Source: Spirodela intermedia
Taxonomy: Eukaryota > Streptophyta > Magnoliopsida > Alismatales > Araceae
Direction: 5' to 3'
Length of the DNA: 64,000 nucleotides
Assembly: GCA_902729315.2 (NCBI GenBank)
Contig: LR746275.1
Location: 1,206,001 to 1,270,000, forward strand
The notes beneath the pieces were generated by a model, which made no database searches, was not told the DNA's origin, and saw nothing but the letters and a program-made list of their open reading frames with translations. Every line of letters starts with the position of its first letter. Positions within the stretch are counted from its first letter, which is position 1. Both the position numbers and the translations under genes were made by a program. Below are positions 12,661 through 24,901 of this stretch, one piece after another.

Positions 12661-14145
12661 AGATCTATAAAAGCCAAAAGAAATCGTGATTGAATGAAGA
12701 ATAGTTTGGAAATTTTAAATCTCACAAATTATCACTAAATAAAACAGAAATTAAATTCAAAGTAGGAAAAATAGAGTTTTAGTTTTGCAACAATGATTGT
12801 TAGAATTTTATATGTTCGGGAGGATCATCGAATGATGTCCATGGCCTCAAAGGCTCTCCTTAGACATATACGACTTAGGCATTCACTAGATCTCCTTTCG
12901 AAGTCTAAAAAATGATGGTAAAAGTTAAATTAATTAGAAAATAATAAAATAAAGTTCTAACATCATGAAAATAATACGTTAGAATCTTGAGCATTTGAGA
13001 GGATTGTCATGTAGTGTCTACGACCTCGAAGGCTCTCTTTGGACAAAGATGATATGAATAATCTCTTAATCTTCTTGTGAAATTTCAAGATCAATGAAAT
13101 GGGTCATCGAATCATCTTTGGCAGCTGTCACCCAGTAAAGTAGAAAAATGACAACTTTGCAACTCTCTAGCAGTTGTCACTTGATGAAGATGAACTCAAT
13201 GGAAATATGGCACAAGTTAGGGAACTTCATCTTGAGGTCCATATAACAAGAGGAGGCTCTTCATCACAACTAGTACACTCTCAAGAGATGACGACTCGTC
13301 TCTCGACAGATTCTCCTCTTCTCGATAATGACTTGTTCGTTGATCAATCATAGATGATTTACACAATAGATTCGTAATCTTTTTATCACGAATTACTCGA
13401 TAATTTTAGTAACGATGTTTTGTGAATCATCTGATGAGATTTTTGCCGATGATTGAACAATTCTAGCGGCTTAGTCACTCATTGACAATCTGCAAAAAAA
13501 TCACGATTTAATTAGATAAAAATTGACTATGGTAGGATTTGAATCTTTACTAGTCGCCTGCCTATATGAGAGAGAGTGAAATAAGTACACAAATACCTTT
13601 ATAAAATGATGTCATCATACTACCTCTTTATGATAAATAAGAGGTATTTAAGGTACAAAAATCATAAAATCATTTTAGGAAAGGTGTGACCAGGATTTGA
13701 GAATCATAAAATTATTGATGAATATATAACAATACGAGATTTGGGAATCAATGAGTCCCTTTCTCTCATGTGTACCACCACTTTTTGCCCAAGGTCTGGT
13801 TGGTCACCAATGATGTGGAAAGAAAGTGATGCACAAGTGTGTCCCCATCAGCCCATAGCTGCTCGAGCCCCTATTCAAGGCTCCACTTGACTACACTTTT
13901 AACCCACTTATGGGTTTGATTGGCCGACGGGTCCCCCCCCCCCCCCTTAATTTCTTTTTTTTCATTTATCTCAAAAATAGGATTATAAAACTTATATAAA
14001 TTCACATAAAATCACATAATTAGCCAAAAAATCACATTAATCAACTAGAAACTACTTTTCAAAATTGCACATAAATATAAGTCTACTTATCATAAGTTAA
14101 GGCTAAAACTATATTATTTATTAATTATTAACTCATGATAATGAA
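12661..14145 (-). repeat. Repeat A, copy 2 (minus orientation), with terminal hairpin
   Basis: A second copy of repeat A in the same orientation as copy 1. It shares the TCACTTGATGAAGATGAACTC-like block near 13187, the TTTTTGCCC..GGTTGGTCACCAATG block near 13785 and the AT-rich end. The hairpin arms are TTATCATAAGTTAA (14087-14100, one mismatch) and TTAACTCATGATAA (14128-14141). A homopolymer of 14 or so C residues lies near 13936-13949. The copy abuts LTR-like repeat B copy 2 within about 10 bp, with no primer-binding site between them, which points to nesting or rearrangement. Confidence 0.7.
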
Positions 14146-14153
14146 GACTTATC

Positions 14154-14959
14154 TCAAGACTAGGTATCACCACTCCTCTATTTTTGCCAAGTAGAGGTGT
14201 TCACTTAAAGTAGTGGGAGAGACCTCATTTAGGTGAGATGAACTTCAATTCCTATCATGACACACTTGCACTTGTGCGATGTAGAGCTCTAGAAAACCTC
14301 TCCCCTCTAGGTTGATTCAAAGATCATGATGTCTCCTACAATGAGAGCTTCCTCATAACATACTTTTCCCCCAAATGATAGGGTGACTCCCCCCTTCTCT
14401 CCTCTCACTCATGTGAGATAAACCGTCAAAAGGTTCTAGTGACTTCGGGCCTTCAGCAAGGCTACACACCATTAGATCAGTAGATCTCCTCTCTTTGGTG
14501 TCTCTTGCCAATGGATGAGTGGTCTCTTGATCTAGTTGCCCTCAACCATTGGATTAGTGAGTCCTCCTTCTCAAGTGACTTCTTTTCTTGGTTGTAGGAT
14601 GTCTCTCCTGCCACAAGAGCTGCCTCTTAACTACTATGTACAATGGTCAGATGGCTGCATCCCAGCCATAAATGAAATGCTTGAGGCCTGATTCATAAAT
14701 CACTAATCCAAAAATAATAGAGTGTAATTAAAGAGATCCCAAAAGTATACTCAATATCCATAATGATCCTATTTAATATGGCATCAAATTTGTATGAGAA
14801 GAATAATCCAAAAACAATTTTAAAAATATCTAAAATGTTAATGTGCCCCAAGACATGTTAAAATCATGCATTGCTAGTGATCAACTACCAAATAATGTCC
14901 AAAATACAAAAATTTAATTAATTAATGTGTGTTTCTAACTCATTATTCATGTGTTATCA
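14154..14959 (-). repeat. LTR-like repeat B, copy 2
   Basis: Counterpart of 6012-6774 over its full length, ending at the same GTGTTATCA. If the pair belongs to one minus-strand element, this would be the 5' LTR. The bases beyond 14959 (CCAACCATTA) are unlike the polypurine tract at copy 1, as expected for outside flank. The missing primer-binding site on its inner side and the absence of a target duplication leave the pairing uncertain. Confidence 0.6.
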
Positions 14960-15934
14960 CCAACCATTAATTAACCTATTTATTCCAAGCTCTTTTAAAT
15001 AGAGACACCACCAAAATTCATTACTCCCTCCACTGTGGACTTTTGTGGTATAAAGGATGCTTCATGAGAAATTCTCAATCTCCCATAGTAACTATAATGT
15101 TAAAAGAGTTCTATGTAACTTCATAGGGGTCATTCTAGAAACCTCAAGACTAACAAAATGGGCTCATGAAAAACCATCAACCAAGTCAAATACTATAACA
15201 AGAGGGCCCAAAACCAGATGAAAACTAACACTGTCTAACATGTAAGAGATGCACAATTTACACTGTTGAGGGCATACATGATAAGATCCTTACGGGAAAA
15301 ATCAAAAATTAGTTCTACAATACTTTGGGCTTTCAAGACGTTAGAAGCTTTTAAATGTAGTCAGCCCTTACTAGAGGGTATTGCACAATGAACTCAACAC
15401 GATAGTCCATTAATGCACATGAATCATTATCGATTAAATGATGAACTCAATTTTAAACTTGTAATCAAATTCTTACAATATAATTAAGAAATACTAGGTG
15501 AGTCTAAGTTGAAACTAGAATGATCATTTGATTTATTTTTAATGCAAATCTTGTGTTCTACAAAGGTAAATAATTTATAAAATAATCAAATTAAAATATT
15601 TATAATAAAATATTTATTTTATAAATAAATAAAATTATTAAAAATAATGAATAAATAAAAATAGAAGTTAGAGTTTAAGATGAATCATCACTATCTCTCA
15701 CTAGTCGATGACATCACACTAGATCCATTAGACTATGAAGAGACTTATTTATGTTGGACGAAGATGGTATAAAGAGCAAAGAGAGGGTAATAGTAGAGAG
15801 AAGAGGTAAGGGCGGTTAGAGAGAGAGAGGGAGAGAAGAGAGGGGCAATAGGAGATAGAAGAGGTAAGGACAAATAGGAGAGAGTTTCTCATTGTCTTGA
15901 GAAAAAAACACAATTTATGATTCATAAGTCTTCA
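14960..15934. other. Spacer between inverted repeat-A pairs, no gene seen
   Basis: About 1 kb of AT-rich DNA. 15540-15660 is strongly A/T with repeated AATAAATAAA patterns, and 15780-15890 is a purine-rich GAGAGAGG block. I recognise no coding domain. The region sits at the turning point where repeat A changes orientation. Confidence 0.4.
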
Positions 15935-17720
15935 TTATCATGAGGTAATAATTAATAAATAATATACTTTTAGCCTTAACTCATGATAACTAGGCTTATA
16001 TTTATTTGAAATTATAAAAAGTGATTTTTAGTTAATTAATATGATTTTTTACTAATTATGTATTTTTTATGAATTTTTATGATTTGTAGTTAATTAATAT
16101 GATTTTTTACTAATTATGTGATTTTTTATGAATTTTTATGATTTGTATAGTCTTATTTTTGAGAGAAATGAAGAAAAAGAAATAAAAATAAAAATATAGC
16201 AAAAAGGGGGGACCTACCAGCTAACTAGGCCTGCAAGTGGGTCGGAAGTGTAGTCGAGGGGAGCCGTGAGTAGGGGCTTGAGCGACTTGGATTGATGGGA
16301 GCACATGTGCATCACTCCCCTTCCACATCACCGATGGCCAGTCGGCTGTGAGGTAAGGAGTGGTTGTACGTCTAAGAGAAAGGGATTCATTTCTTGAAAA
16401 TGTGCTCTTATTATATATTCACCCAAAACTTTGACATATAAGTGACATGGGACCAAACCCACATCACACTTTCCTTTGAAAAGCTTCGAAGATTTTAATA
16501 ACTAAACTACTCCTTACTTATAACAGAGATATACCATGATGATGTCACTTGATAAAGGCATTAGAACACTTATCTCAATCTCCCTCATGTAGGCGGGCAA
16601 CCGGCACAGGTTTGAATCCTCCTAGAGCCAAAACTCCTTTTTTTATCTGATTATCACAACTTTCCTACAGATCGCAAGTGAACGATTAAGTCACTAAAAT
16701 CATTAAATCATTGATAAAAATCTTGTCAATGTAATTTGCAGAGTATGAATATTAAAATTGTTGAACGATTTATAATAAAGAATTATAAATTATCGAGTAA
16801 ATCAATTTTGATTGATTAACAAACAAGTCATTATTTGGAAGAGGACGATCCATCAAGAGATGAGTCACCACCTCTTGAGAGCATATCGAATATGATGAAG
16901 AGCTTCCTCTTACTACACAGACTTGAGGATGAAGTTCTCTAACACGTACCCCACTTCCATCTAGCTCTTCTCCATTAGGTGACAACTATCTAAGAGCCAC
17001 AAAATTATTATTTTTTTGTTCCACTGAGTGACAGTCATTAGAGACAATTCAACGACTCATTCTCTTAATCTCTAAACTTTACAAAGAGATCTAGAGATTG
17101 TTAACATTGTCTTTGTCTAAAGAGAGCCTTTGAAGGTATATACATTATACGACCATTCTCCCGAACGTTTAAGATTCTAGTACATCGCTGACGCATCACC
17201 GCCGCGATGTTAGAACTCTATTTTTCTACTTTGAACTTAATTTTTATTTTATTTAATGATAATTTATGTGATTTAAATTTACCAAATTATATTTCATTCA
17301 ACTATGATTCTCTCCCCTTTTACAGATCTTGATTAGATCAATTAAATTATCTATAATTACTTACATAAGAATCATCGAGCATAACTCTATTTCCGCTCTA
17401 TTCATATTCATCGGGTGTTAACATCATCTTGACGTTTGTATCCTTATTTCTCTTTTTCATGCATTTTAAATATATTTTATTTTTATTTCTTAGTATAAAA
17501 TTTATAAAAATTTGTATTCTTTGATTTTTTTTTGAAAATTACCTAATATTATATTACATCTTTGTGATCGACCTGAAAAATTATCACTATTTTAAGAAGT
17601 TTTATTGAATAATAATTAATATATTTGTTCAAAAATACTTCTAAATATCTACAAATTAATATTTTCTAGTTTTATAAATTTTAAATTTACATGATTTACT
17701 ATACAATGACTAAGTCACAT
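15935..17720 (+). repeat. Repeat A, copy 3 (plus orientation), with hairpin
   Basis: A longer copy of repeat A in reverse orientation to copies 1 and 2. It opens with the hairpin arms TTATCATGAGGTAA (15935-15948) and TTAACTCATGATAA (15976-15989). A local direct duplication of a TTAATATGATTTTTTACTAATTATG unit lies near 16030-16130. It ends near the TATACAATGACTAAGTCACA stretch that copy 4 shares at 20450. With copy 4 it frames 0.96 kb of noncoding sequence, so the two could be the LTRs of an internally deleted element. Its own LTR start (TGCTATGGCCC in copy 4) is not visible here. Confidence 0.65.
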
Positions 17721-18683
17721 CAATGGTCAATAAAAATGATGAAGGATGATTAAATAAAATAAAATAATAATTTATAATTAGAAAATAATCAGAAGAAGAT
17801 AAGAAAGAGGGAGAAAGGGAGAAAATTTTCCAAAAAAGAGAAAACTTACTAGCATGATAGATCACCAATGCGAGGGAGAGACCAAAAAGTTAAAATGAAA
17901 CAACAATTGGAGAATGTCAAAACAGTTGTATGAAAGGTTAAGAACATGAAAAAACTAACAAAATGAAATAGAGGAAATAGAAGGAAGGGAAAAACATGTT
18001 AAAAATGTAAGAGACATGAAGAACTCTCATTGTCACAAGGAAAGTGAGAGCAAAAGGGGGAGCAAGAAAGTCATGAAAACTAAGTAAAAACTCAAAATAA
18101 AGATCTAAAATATTAAGGAAGAGGTGAGGACAGATTTCCTACCTATCACACAACCAAAAGATTGAGAGAGAAAAAAGGAATGCAAAGAGAAAGAGAGCTC
18201 AAGAAAGAGAAGGGAGAAGAGAAGACAAGAAGAGGAGGGGGAGGTGAAGAATGTTTGTGGGGAGAGGAAGTACATAAAACATATATCCAAAAATTAGTGG
18301 TTGTAGATGGGGATGTGATGATCTAGGTTAGACCCATCCATAAAGACAAAATTACCTCTATCTTATAGCCAAAAATTTCTTTTGATCCTATATAGACAAA
18401 TAAATAATTAAACTCCAAAAACTATTTAAAATAGAAATACGATTATAAATATTTTAATAGCAATATTTTTATAAGTTTTATTCATGAAATAATGATAATA
18501 ATTCACACCTTTATCTTATTTTACTTAAAAATATTATGTTATCATCCACCTTAAAGACTAAAGTTCTAATCATGTGTATATATTACCTATTAAAGAAGTT
18601 TCCTAGGAGTTGTTCAACCTCATTTTGAAAATAATTTTCAGAGTTCCACCTTGAGGACAAGGTACTCAAAGAGGAGGGGGTAT
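17721..18683 (+). mobile_element. Internal remnant between repeat-A copies 3 and 4, ending in a polypurine tract
   Basis: Purine-rich, noncoding sequence that finishes with the block CACCTTGAGGACAAGGTACT followed by CAAAGAGGAGGGGG at 18667-18680, then TAT and the LTR start at 18684. A CTTGAGGACAAGG..GAGG(G)n arrangement just before a TGnTATGGCCC LTR start is typical of the 3' end of plant chromovirus-type gypsy elements. All coding sequence of the element has been lost. Confidence 0.55.
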
Positions 18684-20751
18684 TGCTATGGCCCTAATTT
18701 ACACATATTCTTAAAGGAGAAAGAGACCAACTTGATAAATCTTTATTATCATGAGTTAATAACTAATTAATAATATAATTTAGTCTTAAATTATGATAAA
18801 TAGACTTATATTTATTTTAAAATATGAAAAATAATTTTTAATTAGTTAATGTAAATTTTTGACAAATTGTATAAATTTAATTTTTTTATAATTTTTATAA
18901 CCTTATTTTTGAGATAAATAAAGAGAAATAAATAAAATAAAAAGATAGAAAAAGAGAGAAACCCAATAGCTAGTTGAGCTTGTAAATATCAAGTATGTCA
19001 AAAGTATAGTTAAGTGGAGCTATGAGCAAAGGCTTGAGCAACTAAGGATAGACTAATAAGGGTTACATGTGCATCACTCTCCTTCCACATCACCAATGGC
19101 CAACTGAGCGTGGGGTAAAATGTGATAATACACACAAAAAGGGACACATTGATTACCAAATATTGTATCACTATATATCTACTCCAAAACTCAGCATATA
19201 ACTGATGTGGGACTAAATCAACAATCATAGCCACCCCATTAAATTTTAATAATTTTAATACCTAAATACATTTTTTTTATCAAAAAGAGATACCCTTGTG
19301 ACATCACTTTATAAGGGTATTTGTGTACTTATTTCACTTCTCTCAAAGAAAGAATCAATGAGAGTTTGAATCCTCAAAATCAAAACTTATATTTTTATAT
19401 GATTAAATTATGATTTTTGTGTATATTTTTAGTGAACGTTTAAGCTATTAAAATCACTCAATCATCAATGAAAATTTTGTCAATATAATTTGTGAAACAT
19501 TGTTACTATAATTGTTGAACAATTATAGAAAAAAAGATTATGAATTTATTGAGTAAATCATCTCCAATTAATCAATGAATAAACCATCATCAAGAAGAAA
19601 ACAATCTACCAAGAGATGAGTTATCACTTCCTGAGAACATACCAAATGCAATGAAGAGCCTCTTTTTACTACACGAACTTGAGGATAAAACTCCTTAAGA
19701 TGTGTTGTATCTCCACTCAACTCATCTCTATTGGGTGGTAGTCATTAGAGAACCACAATGTCATCATTTTTTACCTTACTAAGTGCTATCTATCGAGTGA
19801 TGGCCACCAAAGATGATTCAATGACCCACTTCATTTATTTCTAAATTTTGTAAGAAAATCTATAGATTGTCCACGTTGTATATGTCTAAGGAGAAAAACT
19901 TTGAAGCTATAGACATTATATGATAATCCTTTCGAACACACAAAATTCTAACAATTACTATCACGAAGCTAAAACTCTATATTTCTTACTTTTAACTTAA
20001 TTTTTACTTTATTTAGTAATATTTTATGTGATTTCAAATTTCACAATTATTCTTCATTCAATTTTAATTCTTTTGAATTTTATAGGTCTTAATTTGACTA
20101 ATTAAATCATCTTTAATTACTTACATAAAAATTGACAGGTGAAACTTTGTTTATCTAATTCATGTTCATTAGGTGCTGAGATCAGCACCCTTAGTTTTCT
20201 TTTTCATGAAATTTTAAATATATTATATATCCATCATTTAGTCTAAAATTTATAAAAAATTAGTTTTAAAAAAATCTAAAATATTACTCAATATTATGTT
20301 ACATCTTTGTGATTGACTTAGAAATTTTTTACTATTTTTGAAATCTTTTATCAAATTATAATTAATTTATTTAATCTAAAATATTTCTAAAAATCTAAAA
20401 ATTAGTATTTTCTAGTTTTATAAGTTTTAGATTTGTGTGATTTATTATACAATGACCAAGTGATGTCACAGCTCAAACATGTAAACTCATAACCCAAATC
20501 AATCAACTTGGGGCCCAAAAAGGCCAATTTAAGACTCATATCAACATATGAGAAAAAGTCAGCATTTGAGGAAGGTTATAATGGCCTAAGTAAGGGGAGG
20601 AAGTTGTTTGAGTCTATTGGAGAGACAAAGGCCTCTTGAAAATCCCCCAAGCTATTCTAAGGTTCCTTCTAGTTTCCTATCTTATTTTTCATCTTCTTTC
20701 TTGTTGTTCTATGTTAAACTCTACATTTCTTATTCTCAATTTGGCAAAAGC
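18684..20751 (+). repeat. Long LTR (repeat A copy 4 plus 3' end shared with 2345-2603)
   Basis: It starts TGCTATGGCCCTAA straight after a polypurine tract and can be followed for about 2.07 kb to a CA in GCAAAAGCA. 18746-20470 is repeat A copy 4 (hairpin arms 18746-18759 and 18786-18799, two mismatches). 20480-20751 is the segment repeated at 2345-2603. This copy gives the best view of the whole LTR and explains why repeat A appears without coding capacity elsewhere. The exact 3' end is uncertain by a few tens of bases. Confidence 0.55.
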
Positions 20752-21500
20752 ACAAGATATGTATCAATTTTCCTTTTCTTAGCCAGCTCACCTCTTGTTC
20801 ATTAGGTTGTGCTGGAAATGAGAGCATCAGGACAAAGCTCAATTGAGATCCCCTAAGCACCATCACTCTGGGGACATGAACAAAGACTACAATTTGAGTA
20901 ACATTAAAGAGGTCTAGGCCCAAGATGGTGCCAAAGTCATTAAGGAGCATCACCATGAAGTTGAGGTGGGATGACCAACCTCCCACTTGTGTGTGCACCA
21001 CTCTAGCTATGCACGCCAATGGTCATATGATGGAGTTCACCATTTTGAGCTTGGTTATCATGTTCAATAACTGAAACATGTTTACCTTGGGGTTTACTCC
21101 TTTCGTTGCATGTTCTCCTTGATTGGTCGATAATTGCTCTATGACTGAGTTGAATCACAACCACTTGTTGCTTTGGCTGTTGGGACATTTCCTTTGTCAG
21201 TGGGGCCCCCCACAGGTGAAACATTTCATCCTTCATGCTTGAGGAGCCCCTTCTAGTGATGGTGGTGATAATGTTGGTAGCCTTAGTGGTGGCCAGCCCA
21301 TTCGTCCTCCACCATGGCCCCTAATCCTACCTCTAGCATGATCTCCACCACTTTGACCTCTGCCTCGCCCTATGGGAGCACCTATCAACACCTCCTACTG
21401 ATGTTGCAGCTACCAATAGTTGACCAATGCCTCAGCTACTATGTGTGCCAAGCATAGATCCTACACTCCTCTCCTCTACACCTCCACCTGAGCTCATGGT
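20700..21500 (-). mobile_element. Ty3/gypsy gag-protease remnant, minus strand
   Basis: Minus strand 20714-21019 encodes a retroviral-type aspartic protease half: VGGWSSHLNFMVMLLNDFG followed by TILGLDLFN, equivalent to the family's LGDW..VNFTVVPMDDF..VLGLDFL. Upstream, 21003-21236 has FHLWGAPLTKEMSQQPK, an eroded zinc knuckle (CFxCGGPHWxRDCP in intact relatives, with cysteines lost here). The catalytic DSG region between the two is frameshifted. RT and later domains are absent on the left side, where the 18.7-20.75 kb LTR lies in the opposite orientation. Confidence 0.7.
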
Positions 21501-23460
21501 TGAAGTCTATGGAGAAAGAAGTTATATAAAAATATTGATATTTTAAAATATTAATGAGACTGTAAGTATATTAGACACAATTTCAAAAACCTACACTGAA
21601 CATTCAATGGATGCGAGGGTTGGAGGTGGCATTAGATGAAAGCAAAATTTATACATTTTATATGGTTTTGAAACATTTCTTATGACCATGTTTTCTCCAA
21701 ATATTTTGGGAAATAAATTTCACACCTACATATTTTGATGGAAGAAAATTAGAAATGACTTTCATAGGACTCAAAAGTGGATTAATACTACCTTCATTGT
21801 TGGAGAATTTCAAGAAAAATAATGACGTTAGTGGTCATTAAATCTTGTCTATCAATTAAAAACCAATGATAGGGGATCAACTGCAATTTAAGGTTTTGAG
21901 ATATCCTTACTTTGATACAATACTTCCCCTTTTGGCTGAGTTATCCTCCCAATTTCCTTCGCATTATTGATTCTCATTATGATAGCCATTCAATATAAAA
22001 GTTTGTGTAAAATTTTAAAAACTCTCTCTTGTTTAAGATTGATGAAATTTAGAGCATGCTCAATTATGATGCATGGGATTTTTTTTAAAACACTCATTTT
22101 TTTTTCCAATTTTCTCAAATTATTTAAAGCTTGATATCATGTTATTATATTTATTTACATGCATACAGAGCATACATTATTAACTACTTTGGTAGATCAT
22201 GGAACAGATAAGGTGGGGTAGGCCCAAACGGCAAAGCCTCAAGGAATTGAAGGTACTCTATGGGTATAAAACAGCTTAACAAAAGCTTTCAGATATAAAT
22301 CAGCCCATCAGTAGGGAAATTACAGCAGATGAAGAGCATCATTCAGAAAAGCCGTCCTATCATATGACTGGTGTAACACCCATTGCATGGAAGATCAAGA
22401 TCTTGGGCACAGAAACTTGTACGCCCACCTGCCTCATTTGGGCACTTCCCAACAAAAGAGAAATGGGTCCCAGGGCCTGAGAGGAGAGGCTCCTGGCAAG
22501 TGTACCTTCCCAAGTGAGAGGAATACACACCTTTGGGTCAAAAAATGATTCTGCATGTTGGAAAGGCTACTCAACATTGGCAATGTGGTGGTTGAGGCTG
22601 GCACAAGAGAGTGAGATTACATACACTTAGTCTGATCCCCATGATAATAGGCCTTAGGCATATAAGCAACCAAGACAACTACAACCTCACCTTTAATCTT
22701 GCTTCCCCAGCCATGTGTAGCCCCTTTGATTGTCCTTCCTCTATACCACATCATTTTTTAGGTCATGTTGAAGGCAGAGCTAGAGAGAATTCTTGGCTGA
22801 AAACCCACCATGCCTTCATAAGCCCCCATTTTAAAGTATATTCCAAAAGGCAGAAAATAACGGCCAGTGAAATGGTGTCATCCAGCTTGGAGCAAATGAT
22901 TTCCTTGTCTTCTATGAGGGTAACTATGGCGAAGGATTCATTTCTCCCTTGATCAATTAGAGGGGAGGGATCATCAAAAGAAACTTTAAAATGGGAGCAC
23001 CATGAAAGGAGAACAAAGAGGTGTTAGTAATTGATTACCTTCTGATGCTGATAAATTTGATAAGAAACCCAATTTTCACTATTTCCTGGCACTCAGCTGT
23101 TACTACGTTCTCCTTTTCTCATGGTAACTAAATGCGTTTGACTCTTGTTTCGTCCATCTTTATAAAATCTTGCCAAAGCAAACTATACTAAGAGGTCCTT
23201 GAAACGCATTCCACCAGGCAAACCCACCAAGGATACAACCGCTTTGGTAATCATCGACAGTGAGATGAATCCATCTCCAGTCTCAACTATAACATAGCAT
23301 AATATCTGTCTGCTCAACTGTGATATAGGAAGGCGTCCTCCACATCCACCTGCAAACAATGGGATATTTCATTCTACTTACCATTAGAAACAGAGAGAAC
23401 AAAGTTCTGCTCGCTAAAATGACAAAGGACATCATCATCACCATCAGGATTCTCATTGGG
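21501..23460. other. Intergenic spacer downstream of the PPR gene
   Basis: About 2 kb with no frame I can assign. 21.5-22.2 kb is AT-rich and transposon-like in composition. 22.2-23.4 kb is closer to 45% GC with short open frames on both strands that resemble nothing known. The part next to 23461 should contain the 3' untranslated region and polyadenylation site of the minus-strand PPR gene. Confidence 0.4.
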
Positions 23461-24804
23461 TCATCTTGATGCGATATTAAAAACCAATTCAATGAGAAGC
23501 TTGATGCCATTCCCGTGCTCCTCACAGATAGCGTGGATCAGAGCTGACCACCCATCATAATCCAAGCCTATCTTTCTCTTTTCCATTTCGACCAGAAGGA
23601 AGTGGGCATCTGCCACCTTCCCCTTGCCACAGAGCCCCACAATCATACAGCTAAAAGTCTCTGCTCTTGGGCAGTGCTTGCTCAACAGCATTGCGTTCAA
23701 CACCCCAATGCCCCTCTCAAAATCCTGAGCCCTGCATAGCCCGTCAATCATCATGCGATAAAGAGCTGCATTCGGTTTCAAGCCTCCCAACTGCATATCG
23801 ACGAACATCTTGTAGGCCTCATCCACTCTCCCTTCAGCACATAGATAGTTTATGAAGATGCCATAAATGACAACGTCGGGTCTGTACTTCCTCTTCTTCA
23901 GGTCATTGACCAGCGCCCACGCCTCATCAAAGCTCCCTTTCTTGGCACGGTCTGTAATGAGCACACCATAGTTCACCAGCTTCACCTTGCATCCCCAGTA
24001 TTCCATGTCGAACATCATCTTCTTTGCGGAATCATACTTCCCCGTCAAACACAGCCCTTCCATCAACAGAGCATATGTAACTGCATTCGGCCGAAGCCCC
24101 CTGCGAACCATCTCATCCTTCAGAGCCATCGCCCTGTCCAAGCTGCCTTGCCTGCTCAAGAATCCAATCAATATGTTGTAAGTAATCTCAGACGGGTGAA
24201 CTCGTCTCTGAAGCATTTCATCAAACATCTCATGCGCGCTCGTCCAACCGCCCATCCGCAACCTACCCTTTATGAGAATGTTGTAGGAGACGGCGTTCGG
24301 GCGGACCCCCGCCGCCACAGACTGCCTGAACAGGGCTTCGGCGAGCTGCAGTTTGTCTGCTTCTACCAGGGCATTCAGCAAAAAGTTGAAGGATTGGAGG
24401 GTTGGAGAATTCGGGGGGCAATTGAAGGAAGGGATACCGTCGAAGAGTTCCATGGCCTTCTCCGGCAGGTTGGCCTTACCATAGTGAGCGATCAAGGCGT
24501 TGAACAAAGTGTCTCTGCAGCGGATTCGGCGGGATCGGACGAAGCCGAGAAGGTCGTCGACCTCCGGGAAGGCGCGGCCGCGAGCGAGACGGTAGAGGAG
24601 GGCGGAGCAGGCGGGATAATCCTGCTCGTGGCGTTCAGCCGCGGTGAAGCGATCGATCGCGGCGCTGGTGGTCTCCGCCGATTTCAGTTCGTCGAGGAGC
24701 GGGATGCGGCTGGGATTCCTTCTCGGTGGTCTCCTCCGCCGGAGTCTGGTGGAGGAAGAACTGTTCATGAGCTTGCACCTGATTCTCGGAGATGCAGGCA
24801 GCAT
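23461..24804 (-). CDS. Pentatricopeptide repeat protein (P class), At1g07740-like, probably mitochondrial
   Basis: Intronless frame of 447 codons. After an Arg/Ser-rich, acid-poor N-terminus (RLRRRRPPRRNPSR near residues 20-35) that looks like an organelle targeting peptide, there are at least eight consecutive 35-residue PPR motifs from about residue 130 to 420, e.g. units beginning VRPNAVSYNILIKG, VHPSEITYNILIGFL, LRPNAVTYALLMEGLC and LKPNAALYRMMIDGLC. The spacing is regular and there is no E or DYW tail, so it belongs to the P class, whose members bind organelle RNA for processing, stability or translation. From memory of the family, length, motif order and phrases such as AKKMMFDMEYWGCK and RMMIDGLCR closely resemble Arabidopsis At1g07740 (about 459 aa). 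A start at Met13 (24768) is equally possible. The coding region is GC-rich, especially at its 5' end, unlike the flanks. It is transcribed away from a GA minisatellite that probably lies in its promoter or leader. Confidence 0.9.
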   Translation of the reverse strand: MLPASPRIRCKLMNSSSSTRLRRRRPPRRNPSRIPLLDELKSAETTSAAIDRFTAAERHEQDYPACSALLYRLARGRAFPEVDDLLGFVRSRRIRCRDTLFNALIAHYGKANLPEKAMELFDGIPSFNCPPNSPTLQSFNFLLNALVEADKLQLAEALFRQSVAAGVRPNAVSYNILIKGRLRMGGWTSAHEMFDEMLQRRVHPSEITYNILIGFLSRQGSLDRAMALKDEMVRRGLRPNAVTYALLMEGLCLTGKYDSAKKMMFDMEYWGCKVKLVNYGVLITDRAKKGSFDEAWALVNDLKKRKYRPDVVIYGIFINYLCAEGRVDEAYKMFVDMQLGGLKPNAALYRMMIDGLCRAQDFERGIGVLNAMLLSKHCPRAETFSCMIVGLCGKGKVADAHFLLVEMEKRKIGLDYDGWSALIHAICEEHGNGIKLLIELVFNIASR

Positions 24805-24861
24805 TCTCTTGCTCTTGGTCTTTCCAGGGGATAGACGAGAGGAAGAGGAAGATAGCTAGAG

Positions 24862-24865
<4 letters not shown>

Positions 24866-24901
<36 letters not shown>

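Noticed and set aside
22611-22952. 113-codon plus-strand frame near 22.7 kb
   Set aside because: No domain, no supporting splice or promoter signals, and composition like the surrounding spacer.
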